From Zeugodacus cucurbitae (lineage: Eukaryota > Arthropoda > Insecta > Diptera > Tephritidae), in assembly GCF_028554725.1 (NCBI RefSeq), contig NC_071667.1, forward strand, positions 50,275,501-50,339,500: DNA of 64,000 nt, read 5' to 3'. Shown here in pieces: positions 1 to 13,298 of the stretch (the stretch's first letter is position 1; every line of letters begins with the position of its first letter). The notes beneath the pieces were generated by a model. It was given only the letters and a program-made list of their open reading frames with translations, had not been told where the DNA came from and made no database searches. Both the position numbers and the translations under genes were made by a program.

Positions 1-3000
1 TGTATGTAGTGCCACACAGGTGAGATTGCAGCTGTAGTACTGTACGATATATTTATATGTAGTGAACTACTGTGCATATTCTCGAGCTCGTAAATCACAC
101 GCAAAGCCATAATACCCATATATGGCATACCCTGTAGGGATGTGCCAGCATAAATATACTCAAAATATGATTCATGCTTATCTAAAAAATTATACAATAC
201 CTGTATTCGATTGGTCACTTCTCTGCTCGCTATCTTTGGGTACTGCTAGCTTGTCAAAAAAAAACAACTAAGTTATTAAGTTCAATTCGTACTAGACTGT
301 ATGCCGTTTAGTGTGTTCTATTGGTTTCTCTACAGCGCTTAGCCAAATCGATGACAGCTAATAGATGCAAAACAAATGCCATAAATTGTAGAGTAGATTT
401 ATTTTTCTAGAAAATTTTAGTGTATTAACATGAAGAAAGGTAGATATCTTCCTTGTATCTTCGAATTCCCTCAATAGTTTGTAAACTTGACCTCTAGTGG
501 TTTTTTGAAGTAAAGTTAAAGCTACCATTCTTGGTGACAATCAAAGGGTTATCATGTTTTCATGAGATTTTTACTGGTTACCTATAAATCACGAAAAAGC
601 AAAATAGTCCTTTCTCCTTAATAAGTTTTAAGTAATAATCAGAACTTCTCTTATAAAAACTTCAATGGTTATGTTCACATCTCTGTAATCAGGAACGAAG
701 ATGTTTTTAATTAAATTACGCTGAGTTGGGTTAACATCAAAAGTATTATAAGAAAAGTCTGGTTTCCGAATAGTCCATTTAATGACCGTGTGGTATCCCA
801 CTTTTCATTCACAATTTTCGAGATATATGCCTAATGATTCATAGAAGACTTAAAAAACGTTAGTGAATTTGTAGAAGATAGGCAGAAGTTCGGAAACCGC
901 ATTGGAGCTTCATCACCTCTTGCCGAAAAACAAACATTTCAGTATTAGACAAAAAATTTAGATGTTAGATCGAAACCAGACCCTGCTTATTGCACACAGC
1001 ATAGTGTTTTTTAGTGGGTCGTATTGCCAGTTGGCTTCTTGACTAACAAGAATTGCATTTGTAAGCATTTAGTTTTAGGATACCTCGTTCTTCTTTTTAT
1101 GTTCGATTTATTTATTTATATTCTCTATAAAAGAGGACTCAAGGATACTTGTACTTACAGATTTTAATATCAAAAAACTTTAGGATTTCCATAATATTAT
1201 GGAATATTGATATAAGAAACCAGATGGTGCATAAATTTATATATAAAAATAGCAGAAGAGCATGTTATAGAACATTTTCTTCCTCTTGCTTCTCAGCAGT
1301 TAGGTCAAGTTGTCCTTGTTGTTGTCTTTACGAAGACATACACTTAAGAAAGGTTTAAAATTGGTTGAAAATCGCAATGCAAATATTTGAATACATTATT
1401 TACATTATGCTGGAGTCACCCATATGCCAATTACTGCATGCAACATTTGTTGCGCAACAATGTAACGAATGTCAGTTGAGGCATGCAACTACGTGCGCCA
1501 CATACCTATGTATACTCCAACACCCAAACAACAGCAACTACACACAATCCTTTCTGCTAAGTCCACTGTCCCTGCTTTCTTCTATTTATATTTGCTGGCA
1601 CTTTAATGCGACACCCTCGAGTTGGGCGGCGGCGGCGGCTACAGCAAGGCCACAAGCGTTATAACTTTATTGCTGACATATTATCGCCAGCACGTACGAA
1701 ATTTGCTGCAACAGTAATTGTTGCAACACTTCGTGATTGCCATTGTGACTAGCGGCAAATGGCTAGTCAGTTAGCCAGTTATCCAAATAAGCAGGCTGCT
1801 AACAACAACTAACGGCAGCACACAGCTCTGGGGCTGGGAAGACGTTTGTGGTATTGTGTATGTTCTCAACGGTTGTATGTGTGGTTTAATTCAAGCAGTA
1901 GCTGCAGCAATTTGTGTGTGATTCGTGGCTGGTAAGTGCACATAAATTGCATATCGACGATGGGAGTACAATCAATTACTTTGCGTTGGTTGTTAATTTG
2001 TTAACAATCAGATTTGTATGCTGTTAAACGCATATGAAGTAACACATAACACCCACTCGCTTATAAGTTGGTATCAATGGTATATGTGGTAGCTGCGAAA
2101 TAATGATTTGCGTGCATTAAATACAGATAACGGTTGGTGATTCTAAATAGTTCTGTTCTATATGATTGCCAAAGGTGTAGAAACAATTACCATCCTATAT
2201 CTACATACCTCTTATTTTAAATGTTTGTGTTTTACAATTTTGGTTTTCGTATGTAAATAGACTATTTGACATGTAATCCATATCTCCTAAGAGACAAATT
2301 CTACTGCTATGGGCACGAGGATGAGGACACATTCGACCCCAAATTGGAACGCATTCACTCTCTAATTACCAGTTTCATTGAGAACGAACGGTTTTGGCCT
2401 AAACTGGGGGTGTTACTATGTGTACCATATGTTTTTGGTGTCGCTGAATCCGAATCCGAGGTCCATTTAACCACATTAGATCAGTGTTGCCCCAGAAAGC
2501 CAATATGGTGGACAGCGATTGTTAAAATTCATCGGATTCGCTTGAAACTCGCTACTCGGGGGTTTTCGGAGTCACGGATTACAAAGCCGATGTCAAAACA
2601 AAACCGATGATTTTTAAATTTCAAAATGATAATTTTTAAATACTGTTATCGGCGGATTCAATTCTTGAAACCCATGAAAGAGCAGTCTTACTACTGGCCA
2701 GGTGACAAATATCCAATAATATTCTATATCAGATCAGGGTAGAGCTTAAACTAGTGATTAAACAGATGAAACCTTGTTCTTCAGTATAAATATAACAATA
2801 TTTTTACTATTATACAATTTAAAACTGTTTGAGTTTCATAATTCAAATAATATTTCCTTCACAAGTAGTTGGCACGTATCATTCTAACTTATTCAATATC
2901 TGCATGCCAACCGGAAATCCACTTCGGAGTAGCCCATCATTTGCAATTCTTCGCACTACGCTGTCATTGCGCACTGCGGCCACGTAAATTTCCATAATTT

Positions 3001-4047
3001 CTCTATTTCCCTCCAAACCACTGATTTCAAATTTCGAATACAGACAAAAGCGCTGAGCCGTCAAAAGAATGCTAATCCGTAGCGCGCGGCAGTTACATCT
3101 AAGCACAACTATTGCAATTTTCCTTACACCACCACGCCCCCTTGGCGCCCGCACATTGATGTGGCTGTAAATCAATTACAGTTGCAGCCACAACTAAGCG
3201 GCTAAATTCAGTGTCAAGTACGTGTTGGGCTCACAATCATTTCACTTAGGCGGCGAGCTGCAAGCATAAACCAAAAACACACACACCAATCGCACTCATG
3301 CAATCATTCAACATACATACATACATATATGAGTAAATGCGATGTGTGCCTCGCAAGCGGCAGCGTCGCTCGAATGAAACTCAATTTTCTTCAATTACAA
3401 AGTTTGAGACCAACCCAGGCAGGAAACCAGGCGAAATTTCGTATTTGTAAAATCATAAAGGCAATGAAAATGCGGCCAACTGCAGACACAGCTCACCGCC
3501 TAGGCGTTGGTGGTGCATGCAAAACTTTCGCTGCAACACGTACGCAAAAAGTCAACAGCGCAAAGTGGCGCTGAGGAAGGGAAGTGATTTTGGCGCGAGC
3601 AACTAAAAGCCGCCAGCGACTCTAGTTAGTGGTGGCATTGGGTGGATAAATGCCGACAGTTGGCAGCTGTGGTGGTGTATATATGTATGTATGCTGTATA
3701 TGTGTGGCTGACAGCAACAACTCCATTTATTGTCAGCACTCGTCGCGCTCGCTTGGAGATTATTTTGGTTGTTTTGTGTTGTTAGTGTTGTTAGTGTTGT
3801 TGTATTGCCACCCGATCGCCCTAAAGAGGCGTGCTAATACCTGCATTTTCCTGCCAACACGTGCTGCACGTAAATTACAATTATATGACTATTTCTGCAT
3901 ATGCTTCTGTAAAGGTGTGTGACTTTAAATGATATTTCTTGTATTAACATATTTACTTGTTGTTGTTGGCTAAGTCATTGGAGATCTGCTGATAATCCCT
4001 GTTGACACTAAATTGAAATAAATTAGTTAGTTTGAGACATTTATTAA

Positions 4048-4665
4048 CAGTGGCGTTGCCAATTTGTGGTCAAAAACCATATCTCAGGATAATTAGCGAA
4101 ATTGTTTAATAACCACGCCTACTTCCCATATAACTAAATTTTTATATATTTTGCAATATATAAGCCAACAGCCAATGAAGATACTGCATTCGAGGTGTGG
4201 CATTATTTATGTAAAAATTGCCGAAATCGGACTATAACTTTCCAAGGCCCTAGATATCGAAAATGAAAAGCTCAACGCCAATGGATATTTTTTTAACGAA
4301 AATAACGGTATATCTCTCAGATATTTTAAAGAAATTTTATCTTTTTTTCCAATCTTTTTCGGGTCATAACTTCCCCTAGCTGCCATATAGCTAATATGTA
4401 TTATGAGTTTCAACATCCGGTGGGCTTTATATCGTATATATCAGTTAATATGTGAAATATCTTACCAAAATTAAGTGAGTATAATCTGGAAAGTACAATG
4501 AAGCTTGGTGGCAATAATTTGTGAAATCGGTTCAGGAATTACCCACAGCCCCCATATAGTTTATTGATTGATGATTTTCACTATTCTAGTGGACTTTATG
4601 CCGAATATAAATTGCGGGAATACAAAATGTCTGGTGACATTCGAACTTAGCCATTCTTTAATTGT
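4048..4665 (+). repeat. Old diverged copy of the interspersed repeat seen at 21541-22609
   Basis: The segment matches the 3' half of the younger copy at 21541-22609 in order. Shared landmarks are a 'gtcaaaaaccatatctcagg' block at the start, 'ccacgcctacttcc' in the middle, 'gccgaaatcggac' further on, and a tail with 'gcgggaatacaaaatgt' then 'acattcgaacttagcc'. The terminal hairpin motif is mutated. No coding capacity is visible. Confidence 0.7.
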
Positions 4666-7600
4666 TTATATCCAAAATATATTTACAGTAATATTATTAT
4701 TACTTTTTAATCTTTTTGATTTCAAAATTCTATTCTTATATTCTCTTTTATTAATACAAATCGATTTGTATGCATTTCATTGTTCAAAGTCAGCACTTCG
4801 AGTACCTACTCAACTCACTTAGTTTACTTTTCCGGCCAGCAATTGTATTACTCGCCTTTTATATGGTTAATATGATAACGGTAATATTAACGGTAAACCC
4901 GCAAATCACTTTGTTATTGTTGTATTTGGAAAACTTCAAATAGACACATAATCGCTCAGCAGGAAAATTGCGCCACTAAGCAGATTTGAGCAGCTAACAA
5001 ATACTACTGTTTTTAAGTAAAAGCCCCACACACACACGCATACTTAAGTATATAAAGACTACGAGTGCTAAGCATAAGAATAAGAATAAGAGCATTTCAT
5101 TTGCTCACTCATGAGAGACAAACTTATTTTCCTTTAATTTCCGCAACGCATTACGAACGACCAATTTAATCCGCAGCAAATGCGGCTCACACAAAGTGCG
5201 TGCGTGTGTGTGTGCGTAAAGTAAGCTGTTTGCTGCCAGCAGAAAGTTGGCGCTAAAAGTGGTTTTCCAATAACTAGCACTTATGACTTGTTCGGCTTAG
5301 CAACGGCGTCCCACATAGTTGTGTGCGGAGCGATGTTAGTGTTGTTGGTTTTGTTGTTGTCATATCCGGCTGTAATTCAGTTCCTTTTCTGTTTCACGGA
5401 CACACCATGACAGCAGTCGAAAAGTGCGAAAATGAAGATACAAAAAACACTGCAAGTGTATTAATTTGTGTTGTTAGCTGACGAGTTCATTTGCGGTTAC
5501 GTATACGCAGTGGAGGGATTTGGAGTGGGTTTTATGTGTGACAGTGCGGATGAGTAACTTTAACAAATATATATTTTGTGTTGATTTCAACGATTTGTAA
5601 ATTTTAGAAAAATTTGATTTTCGCCAATTCCCTTGTATTATTATGAAAAAAAAATATAAATTATATAATCTCATTAGAGGAAGTCAAAGTTTTTCTTTTT
5701 ATTAAAAAAAAAAAAAAAAACATTAAATTTATATCAAATATAAATCATTATATAAATTATAATTAAAAACTATTTCAGTTTATAGCCGAAAATACTTTCT
5801 AAACTAGATGCCACACTTTTTTCCAATTAACAAATATAATAAGTTCCCGCACGGCAATAAAAGAAAATCGTACTAAATTATGATCAGTCCACTTACAAAG
5901 CAGTGGAACCTTATTAGATGATAAAAAGTCTCTATGTCAACAACAAAAACAAAGCGAAGCTTGACAAAATAACTTCTACAGCAAAGCATATTGCTTAAGA
6001 ACAAAAAAGTACAGTTTTATCCAAAAGTAAACGGTTAACATAGTGTGTGCCTTCACAGTTCCAAAGCAAGTTTTATTTGAAAATGTGTGTGACAAGAGCA
6101 ACAACAACAATGCAACAGTGGGTTAAACAACAAATTACTTATTGTCTGTGTAAAAGAAACAAGTTACAGACATCCACGAAAGCATGACAGATACGAATGA
6201 AGTAGAAACAACAACAACAATAAATGTAGTACAACATTTTTAGTAAATTTGACAATTTTCATTTGTAATTTATTATTGCCACACAACCGAATTGCGGCGA
6301 CGAGTTGAGTTTCTGCGTTGCAAGGCAAGTTATGATTTCAACAAAACGGTTAATTGAATTTCACATGGCAAATGTGGCAACGGTCGGAGCAAAGCAAAGC
6401 AGACAATGCAAATGAGCAAGCAGTGCAAACAAATAGAGCAAAGTGTATTTACGGAGGCAGACTGCAAATATATTTGTTGCGCGTTTGTGTGTACATATAT
6501 ATGAAGCAAAATCACAAACCACAACTATAACGGCAGTCATCACATAAAATCGTAAATAAATTGCAATCTCCTGCAGTCTCTGTGGCTTTTGTGAAAATAT
6601 TTGTGTGTGTGTTTGAAAGCCAAGATGCATGCGCTCAGATATCAAAGTCACTAGCATTTGCTGCCACAGTTTTAGAAAGCCAGTGCTGGTTGCTTATATT
6701 TATATATGTATGTCTATATGTATGCATTTATGTATGTATATGCAGCACTGTTGCCAACAACTATGAAGCAATAAAGTGAATGGCACACGCTGCTTTCGAA
6801 GCTTACACACAACAAGTATACATCTGTAGATACAATATGTAGACTTTTGCGAGTATGAATAGCTTCTTTAACTAAACAGCAATAGCTTCTGGTGTATATC
6901 TGGCTGTTGCACATGGCAAGAGTGCTCGTCGCTTACTTTTATACTTAATTTGATTTGGTTTCATTTGACTTTGCAAATAAATAATCTTGCATTAATACAC
7001 TTGCTCAGGTTTTGGGTCAAAAGGCGGTTATGGTCTTACTCTAATATATGGATTTGTAAAGTACTCGCTCGGAAGTACCGTAACAGTATTTCAGTTTTCT
7101 GAAATTATTAAAAAAGGTTGAACTCTGGCAAACACAATGCGAAAAAAATGTTTAGTCCTCAAAAATTCGGATTTAAATCTCGCTACATAATATTCGAGTG
7201 CAGTGACAACATGATTCGTAAATGCATTGCTGTCATCTATGTGGGAAATTTTCAGTATTAAGATCTTACATTACGTTAAAACCAACAATTTTACTCTTCA
7301 AACCGAAATTAATCTCTATTGTAACTGATTTTTTACTTACAAAATCACATGTCCTTTTTTTACAAAGCTTTCAAACAAAAGACGCCAAATGATATTTTAT
7401 TTAAAAAAAAAAGATTATATTGAAGAAACATCTTTTCTGTAGAATCTGCAATGGTCATCATGCGTTTGAGATTTAATATTATAAAAAAGCAGTAAACAAA
7501 TTATGTAATTATAAATACTATCTTCACATAATTAAATTTTTTTCATCTCTCATTTCTTCTTTTTATTTTTAATCAAAAAAATAAATAAATATTGAATGTT

Positions 7601-10600
7601 TTAGTAATAATAATTGTACTCTGAAGCTAACCACTACAAGCTCGAAAGTAGAGTGCATCATCTTCACTAGTAGCGTAATTTTTGTAGGCATATTAAAGTC
7701 TCATTGACCACTAAAATTTAGAAACACATAAATTTCAATGAAAACGAAAAAACTTGCCAAAAAAATTTAAAGAACATAAAATCGCAATCGCCAAATTTAT
7801 TGATTCAATTCTCACTCTTAATTCGCAAACTAGAATTGTTACACTCAATCGCACTCTCAAACATTTAAATATTATAAATAAAAAAAAACTCTTTAATAGT
7901 CGAACCCATATGTTTTTCGGTTAAATTTGTCCACAAAGCATTCAAAGAAATTTTATTAAATTTGATGCGTGACTTAATATATATGTATACCACTGATAAG
8001 TTTGTGTTTGTATAGCCGACAAAAAGTATTTACTAGTACAGTATAAAAAGTACAGTAAAATCCGCTTACATATTTCATAGTCACAATTTAGAATTGTTTC
8101 ATCATATTTTCGATGATTTTTACTGTATTATAATTTATCTATTTTATTTGCATGTAGTTTGTTATTAGTCTGATAAATTTTTATCACATCGAAGTATTTT
8201 ATATGTTTACTTTAATTTGTAGAGGTAATTTTCACAATGCAATTAATTTCACTCGAAATAAAACTGTTAAAACCCTTTATTTTATTTACAGTTTCCTTTC
8301 ACTTCACCTCACACACAACTTTCACTCTCACTCTCTCCCGCGTTGAGCAACTCATGTAGCCATGTAGCCACCCACCCACCGTTTTGCACTCATCAATATA
8401 AATTGGCCATCATTTTAATGTCGCCAAGGGTTTTAACCGATATCTATCTGACATTTGATTAATGTTTGCAGCATTTAAGCTTTGGAAAACCCATACGAAT
8501 GATTGTTAACAGCGTGGGCGCACCCACGGCTTAGCAAAAAAAAAACGCTATTTCATAGAAAGAAAAATGTTTTTGTCAAACACAATTCACTCGGAGCGTC
8601 AATAAAGTACATATGTACATACACATGTGTGTGTGTGTGCGTTGACATCCGGCCACTAACATTTTCAGCTGAGAGAGGGCACTTTTTGTTCGCCATTTTA
8701 ATGCAATAAAACAATTTTCGCAACTCATGCGGTGGCAATTGTCGCTGGCTTTAAAATGGATTGTCGCAAACCCACAAAGTAAATAAATAAAATCCGTTTT
8801 GACGGATAGCCAAATGCACATGCATGCATAAATAAGTATACATACAGTCAAATTTCTATGTGTTGAATTGCTATATGTCTGTTCGGTCGGGATTTGTGTG
8901 CTGTGCTGAAAAAAGAGCAGCGAACCAAGACCACTTGCGGACATGTTGTGGCGGGTGGTATTTATTTGTATAAATTATTTCGGAGGATTTAAAGACTTTA
9001 TACTCAAATCAATGGGGTATATTTAAACTGTGATTGTTGTTAGAGTGAACTTTGTTTCTAAAGACATCAAACATTCGGAAAATATTGCTTAATAATTTAA
9101 TTTGTTTTGTAATGGCTTATTATTGTTGTTATTTATCATCAGGCTTGCATACTCTTCCGAAAATCTCTGGCAATTTCAAAATTTGTCTCAATACTTTTAG
9201 GGCTCGAAAATGTAAAGTAGAAATTTTTCAAAAAATATTCCATATTTTATATTTTTTTATTTCGATGGAATTTCCAAAGTAAATTTTCAAAAGTTTCCTT
9301 TTATCTGAATGCCAAATGAATTCCTATCTATGTTTCATCTCTTTTCTTATTAACTAAGTTATAAAAACAATTTCCTGGAATATGGTCTCGAAATTATTTA
9401 CTCTCTTTGTACAATTTAAGATACAACACATTGAGCCTCATTTAAAATTTTTTTTAAATAAATGTTACATAAATTCAAATGGGTTCTTTAATTACAAAAA
9501 ATGTTTTTAAACACTGGATCATAATATTTCTTTATTGTTACTTCTCCTCATTTTTTTATAATAAACCAGCATTCAAAGATATTCCTGTTCGATAAATTCA
9601 AGATATAATGTAATAATCGACGTGTTCGATTCGCCAATGCTTAGATAGTAGCGAATCAGCACAACCATATCAGCTGCTCAAACAAACTAGCGCTACGCCC
9701 CATGCCTTACGATTTCTATTAACAATTGACTTTTAAAATGAGAGCAGCTCTCAAAGGTTGGGGCTGAGAAATGGCGAATCGATGACGGCTAATATTTACA
9801 CTTAGCTCAATTTCAAAGCCAATAAGACTTCGTTTTTATTTAATATTATTTTCACATAAAATACTTCGCTTCCTGGCCCTGCAATGTCAACCATTTTTCG
9901 CAGACCTAAAACTGTGCATTTGAAACAATTTGATAATTTTATTTCAATTTTATTGCACTTTAACGAAACCAAACGCCGGCAATTTGTTTGCAACCGTTTT
10001 CATGAAGCTCCCAAGCGTACAGTAAATTCAGTTGCAGACGATGTAGCTAGTGAACGATATATATACATACATATTGTGAACATATCTACAGATATTGGCG
10101 TTCGGTTGCCTCCGATCGAAGCATAAAATAGCAAAGTGATTGCTTAGGCGGGTGGAGTGTGGGAGAGGTTTATGAAAAAGTTGACCGCAGCGGCGAACAA
10201 AGCCAAAAAAGCTGAAAAAATGTGACGCACACAAGCAAACAAACGGACATAAATATGTGCGCAATTGGCAAAGAGGAGGCAACAAAATGTCATCCGAACT
10301 ACTAAGTGAAAAAAGAAACAAAACATTTGCTGATATTGACGACGTTAGTCTGTAACTCACTCGTTTTGGTGTTTGTCAACAACTTGACGGTGGTTTTTTG
10401 CTGACCACCTTACTCATCGACCCTCAAACCTTTGTACGTTGTAGTTAGGTAGTTTCCCAACCGAAGGCATTTCTGCTCGCCGCTTTCTGCGCTGCTCCAA
10501 TTCAAATGTCCAATGACATTTCAATTTTTTTCGCTCTCCGCTTCCTCAGTATTGCGCCTCATCAGCAAATTGTCGCCGGGGGCACGCAACGCCCCAAACT

Positions 10601-12289
10601 TATTGATCATCCACCTGCCCTAAGGGTCCGACTGACACTGCCTGCGTTTGCTGGAACGCATGTTATTAGTTTACCAGCATCCTCCATCCTTCCACCGATA
10701 CACACACACATTCAAACACACGCTTCACCTTTCCATATCTATCCCACTTGTGTATGTCGTCAGCAGTTTACTTTGCAGTTAGCGACTGGTGAAGCCGCAA
10801 TCGAGCCAGAAAAAGCATTTAGCAAACAAACAAACAAATTTGCTGAAAAAATTACACCAAACAACAATGTAAGCGTACAACTACAACATATAACAAAGTT
10901 TGCTTTTGTCGCAACCTACCTAGCTATAGGCAACAAGTTTGAGCCACAAGCTCGCACACCAGCACATCGCTGAAAAAATTGTGCAAAAGGCTTCCCTTGA
11001 GCATTAGCGGATGTCCAAAGGTTTCTTGCCGCACAGCCATGTTGAACCCAATTGCTTTGTCAGCCGCCCACACTCCGCACTTCTGGAGTCCACAGGCGAT
11101 CCTTTTGCTGTGTAATCATTCTTGGCGCTCGCTTCGTTGGTGACATTATTTTTATAACCCACAATGGCTTATATTTCGCAAATACAAAATTATCATGTTT
11201 GCTCTGTTTTCTCCATTGTTTACCGTTATTCTACACACAACTACCACACACACTTACCTACATGCTACATATAATATTTCGTCTTTCCTCTGCGAAATGT
11301 GTGTGTGTTGTTGTTGTGCCTGTATTTATGTGTGATTTATTGATCGCAAAAAGGCAGTAAGTAAAGCGCTCTATGGTGGGAGAGTACCATAAATTTTCTG
11401 CGTAATGTTAATTTTATAAGCCAAAAAAACGGTAGACCTTAGCAGTTTTTTTGTTATTAATATTTCGCCTTTTTTGTGTCCCTTTTTAGTGTATTCTTTC
11501 CTGGCATTCGTAGATAATTAAATATTGCATTTGTAATGAATGTGACTTCTTGATAAAGGAATAGCCAAAATTTAATTCTATTAAACAACTAAAAGGGTCA
11601 ATGCAAGTGTATTTACACACTGTAGTTTATACCCTAAAAAATTAAGTTTATATTTTGAACTCTTTCGCAGCAAACCTTTTTTATATAAATGTTCCAAATA
11701 TTTTCAGCTGTGTCATCCACAACAGCATCCCAAATCTGTGCAAAGCATGAGAGCTATAGATATCAAAATAATCAGAATAAAGAAACGGATTAACTTAGTT
11801 CGTCCATACAATTAATATCTAGTATCAACAATAATGACTATAGAAAATGTGACCAAGTCTGTTCCATGTATAATATTTTTATATTAATAGATACAACCTC
11901 TTTATCCATTCGTTGTGGAGCTTGATATGACAGTAAGTGTATAATAGTTAGTCTGTGTTTTACAGCTACTTGCTTAAAACGAAAAATATTTGTTCGATAT
12001 GTATACTGTCATTGTATGGATTATTCAAAAATCGTTGAAAAAGTATTAAAAGCGATAGTAAGCTCCTTAAATAAGATAACAGATATTAATCAGGGATTGC
12101 ATAAAAGAATTATAACAAAGTACAAACCGGAGATATCTTCGTAAGAGATATTCCCGCCAGATTTCTCTCGTTTCATTTCGAATTCTCGAAATTCAGATAT
12201 CTGATCTGGGGGAACGAACTATGAATAATTTTGAATAATTTGCGATAGTGGTAACATTTTCTCCTTTCTTTCCTTTCTTTAATGAGCCC

Positions 12290-12560
12290 TATCAACCCTA
12301 TTGGGTTTCAACCTGACGTAATAACGACTTCCAGGTGCCTTTGCTTCGCTTACGCCTTCTTGAGTCTCACACATCAAGTTTTGTCACTGCTTTTTCCACT
12401 TGATTACTCCACCTGAGACATGGTCTACCTCTACACCTTTTACCAGTGGCTTTTGCATCGAATACCTTTTTCGCTGTCATCATCCATCCTCATCCCCCAA
12501 TCCAGCTGAGACGTTAGATGTTTATTCATGGTACAGCTCGTTTGTCCGGATACGTTAGTC
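12290..12560 (-). mobile_element. C-terminal tail of a non-LTR retrotransposon polyprotein, decayed
   Basis: On the - strand one frame reads RMDDDSEK. After a one-base frame change it continues KKVFDAKATGKRCRGRPCLR and W-x-QVEKAV. This is the basic, Trp-containing tail typical of non-LTR reverse transcriptase proteins (pattern R-MD-...-KVF-A-...-GRP-LRW-DQVE-DL). In-frame stops follow. The rest of the element was not recognised. It lies upstream of the first visible sba exon and has no role in that gene's coding sequence. Confidence 0.65.
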
Positions 12561-13002
12561 GTCGCCAGTACGGAGAGTACAAAAAATCTTAAGAAGAACT
12601 TTTCTCTCGAACACTCCAAGATCTCATTAAAGGCTCACCAGTGAATAATAAACATGAATTTTGATAAACAGATGTGTTTTCAGTAAAATTATTCCTATTC
12701 CATATTATTATTATTCCAATTAACTATAATTTTTTAAAAATTCTTTCTATCATTATATCACCTTAAATATTAATTTTCATAAAACGTGTGAGTTTATATT
12801 ACTTATTCCTATTATTAATTAATTTCATATTACTTTTTTGAGCAAATTACAGAAAATATTACTTTACCAATTAGTGAAAGCACAGCAACAATTTAATCTC
12901 TTTTGAAGCAATAATGAACTGAAGTAATTCAATTATCGTTCCAATTTGGTTTACAATTTCATAAGTATGAGTATAAAGTATGTATTTTAACGCTGTAACT
13001 TA

Positions 13003-13018
13003 ATTAATTAATTAATTT
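13003..13018. repeat. TTAA/AATT simple repeat
   Basis: A short run of TTAA repeats lies within AT-rich non-coding DNA. It gives no functional signal on its own. Confidence 0.6.
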
Positions 13019-13253
13019 GGGGTAGAATGGATAGAGGAGTGTAAAGAAAGGAGAGAAGTTATTGTGTGCCTACTTACACCTTTGGCTGAGCTTTGCTTTA
13101 TTTATTTAATGGTTTCATTAATTACTTATTATAATCCGTTAATTAGTAATTAGTAGTATTACAAATGTATAATATATATATAGAAATAAGACTGTTTACA
13201 TACAAATTTATTTATAAATATTTACATATTTCATTGCTTTTATTTACTTGCAG

Positions 13254-13298
13254 GTAAGCACAACTCTATACTCAGCCCAGCCGCTGGAAGAATTTGCT
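13254..13298 (+). CDS. sba: Candidate 45-nt microexon of sba
   Basis: The exon is bounded by a good acceptor (ttacttgcag) and a consensus donor (gtaagt). Read with one borrowed base on each side it gives KHNSILSPAAGRIC, then joins to exon 35083 as Y-IKRGKLAYN with no stop. Both flanking introns would be phase 1 and the length is a multiple of three, so the exon could be skipped without changing frame. It has no homology that I recognise. Support is splice sites plus phase only. Confidence 0.6.

Larger units (their letters stand above)
1..13253. other. Non-coding region upstream of the first visible sba exon
   Basis: No exon with convincing coding character was found here. The region is AT-rich with scattered (CA)n/(TG)n and CATA-type tracts. 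The open frames are short, differ in frame and strand, and are rich in Cys/His/Ile from those tracts. It is most likely intron, 5' flank or both of the MBD5/6 gene whose first visible exon is at 13254. Two recognisable repeats lie inside: an old copy of the tephritid-type repeat (about 4048-4665) and a reverse-transcriptase tail (about 12290-12560). I looked for an MBD-like exon and did not see one, so that domain is expected before position 1. Confidence 0.6.

Noticed and set aside
2264..2610. 115-codon frame with RDKFYCYGHEDEDTF and a 'gtcgctgaatccgaatccgag' string
   Set aside because: It starts with TTG rather than ATG, has no splice context and no recognised homology. The DNA string looks like part of a dispersed repeat, but I could not delimit it.
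344..9795. Shared string aatcgatgac-gctaata near 346 and 9777
   Set aside because: Only about 17 bases match and the flanks do not. It is within chance or a tiny repeat remnant.
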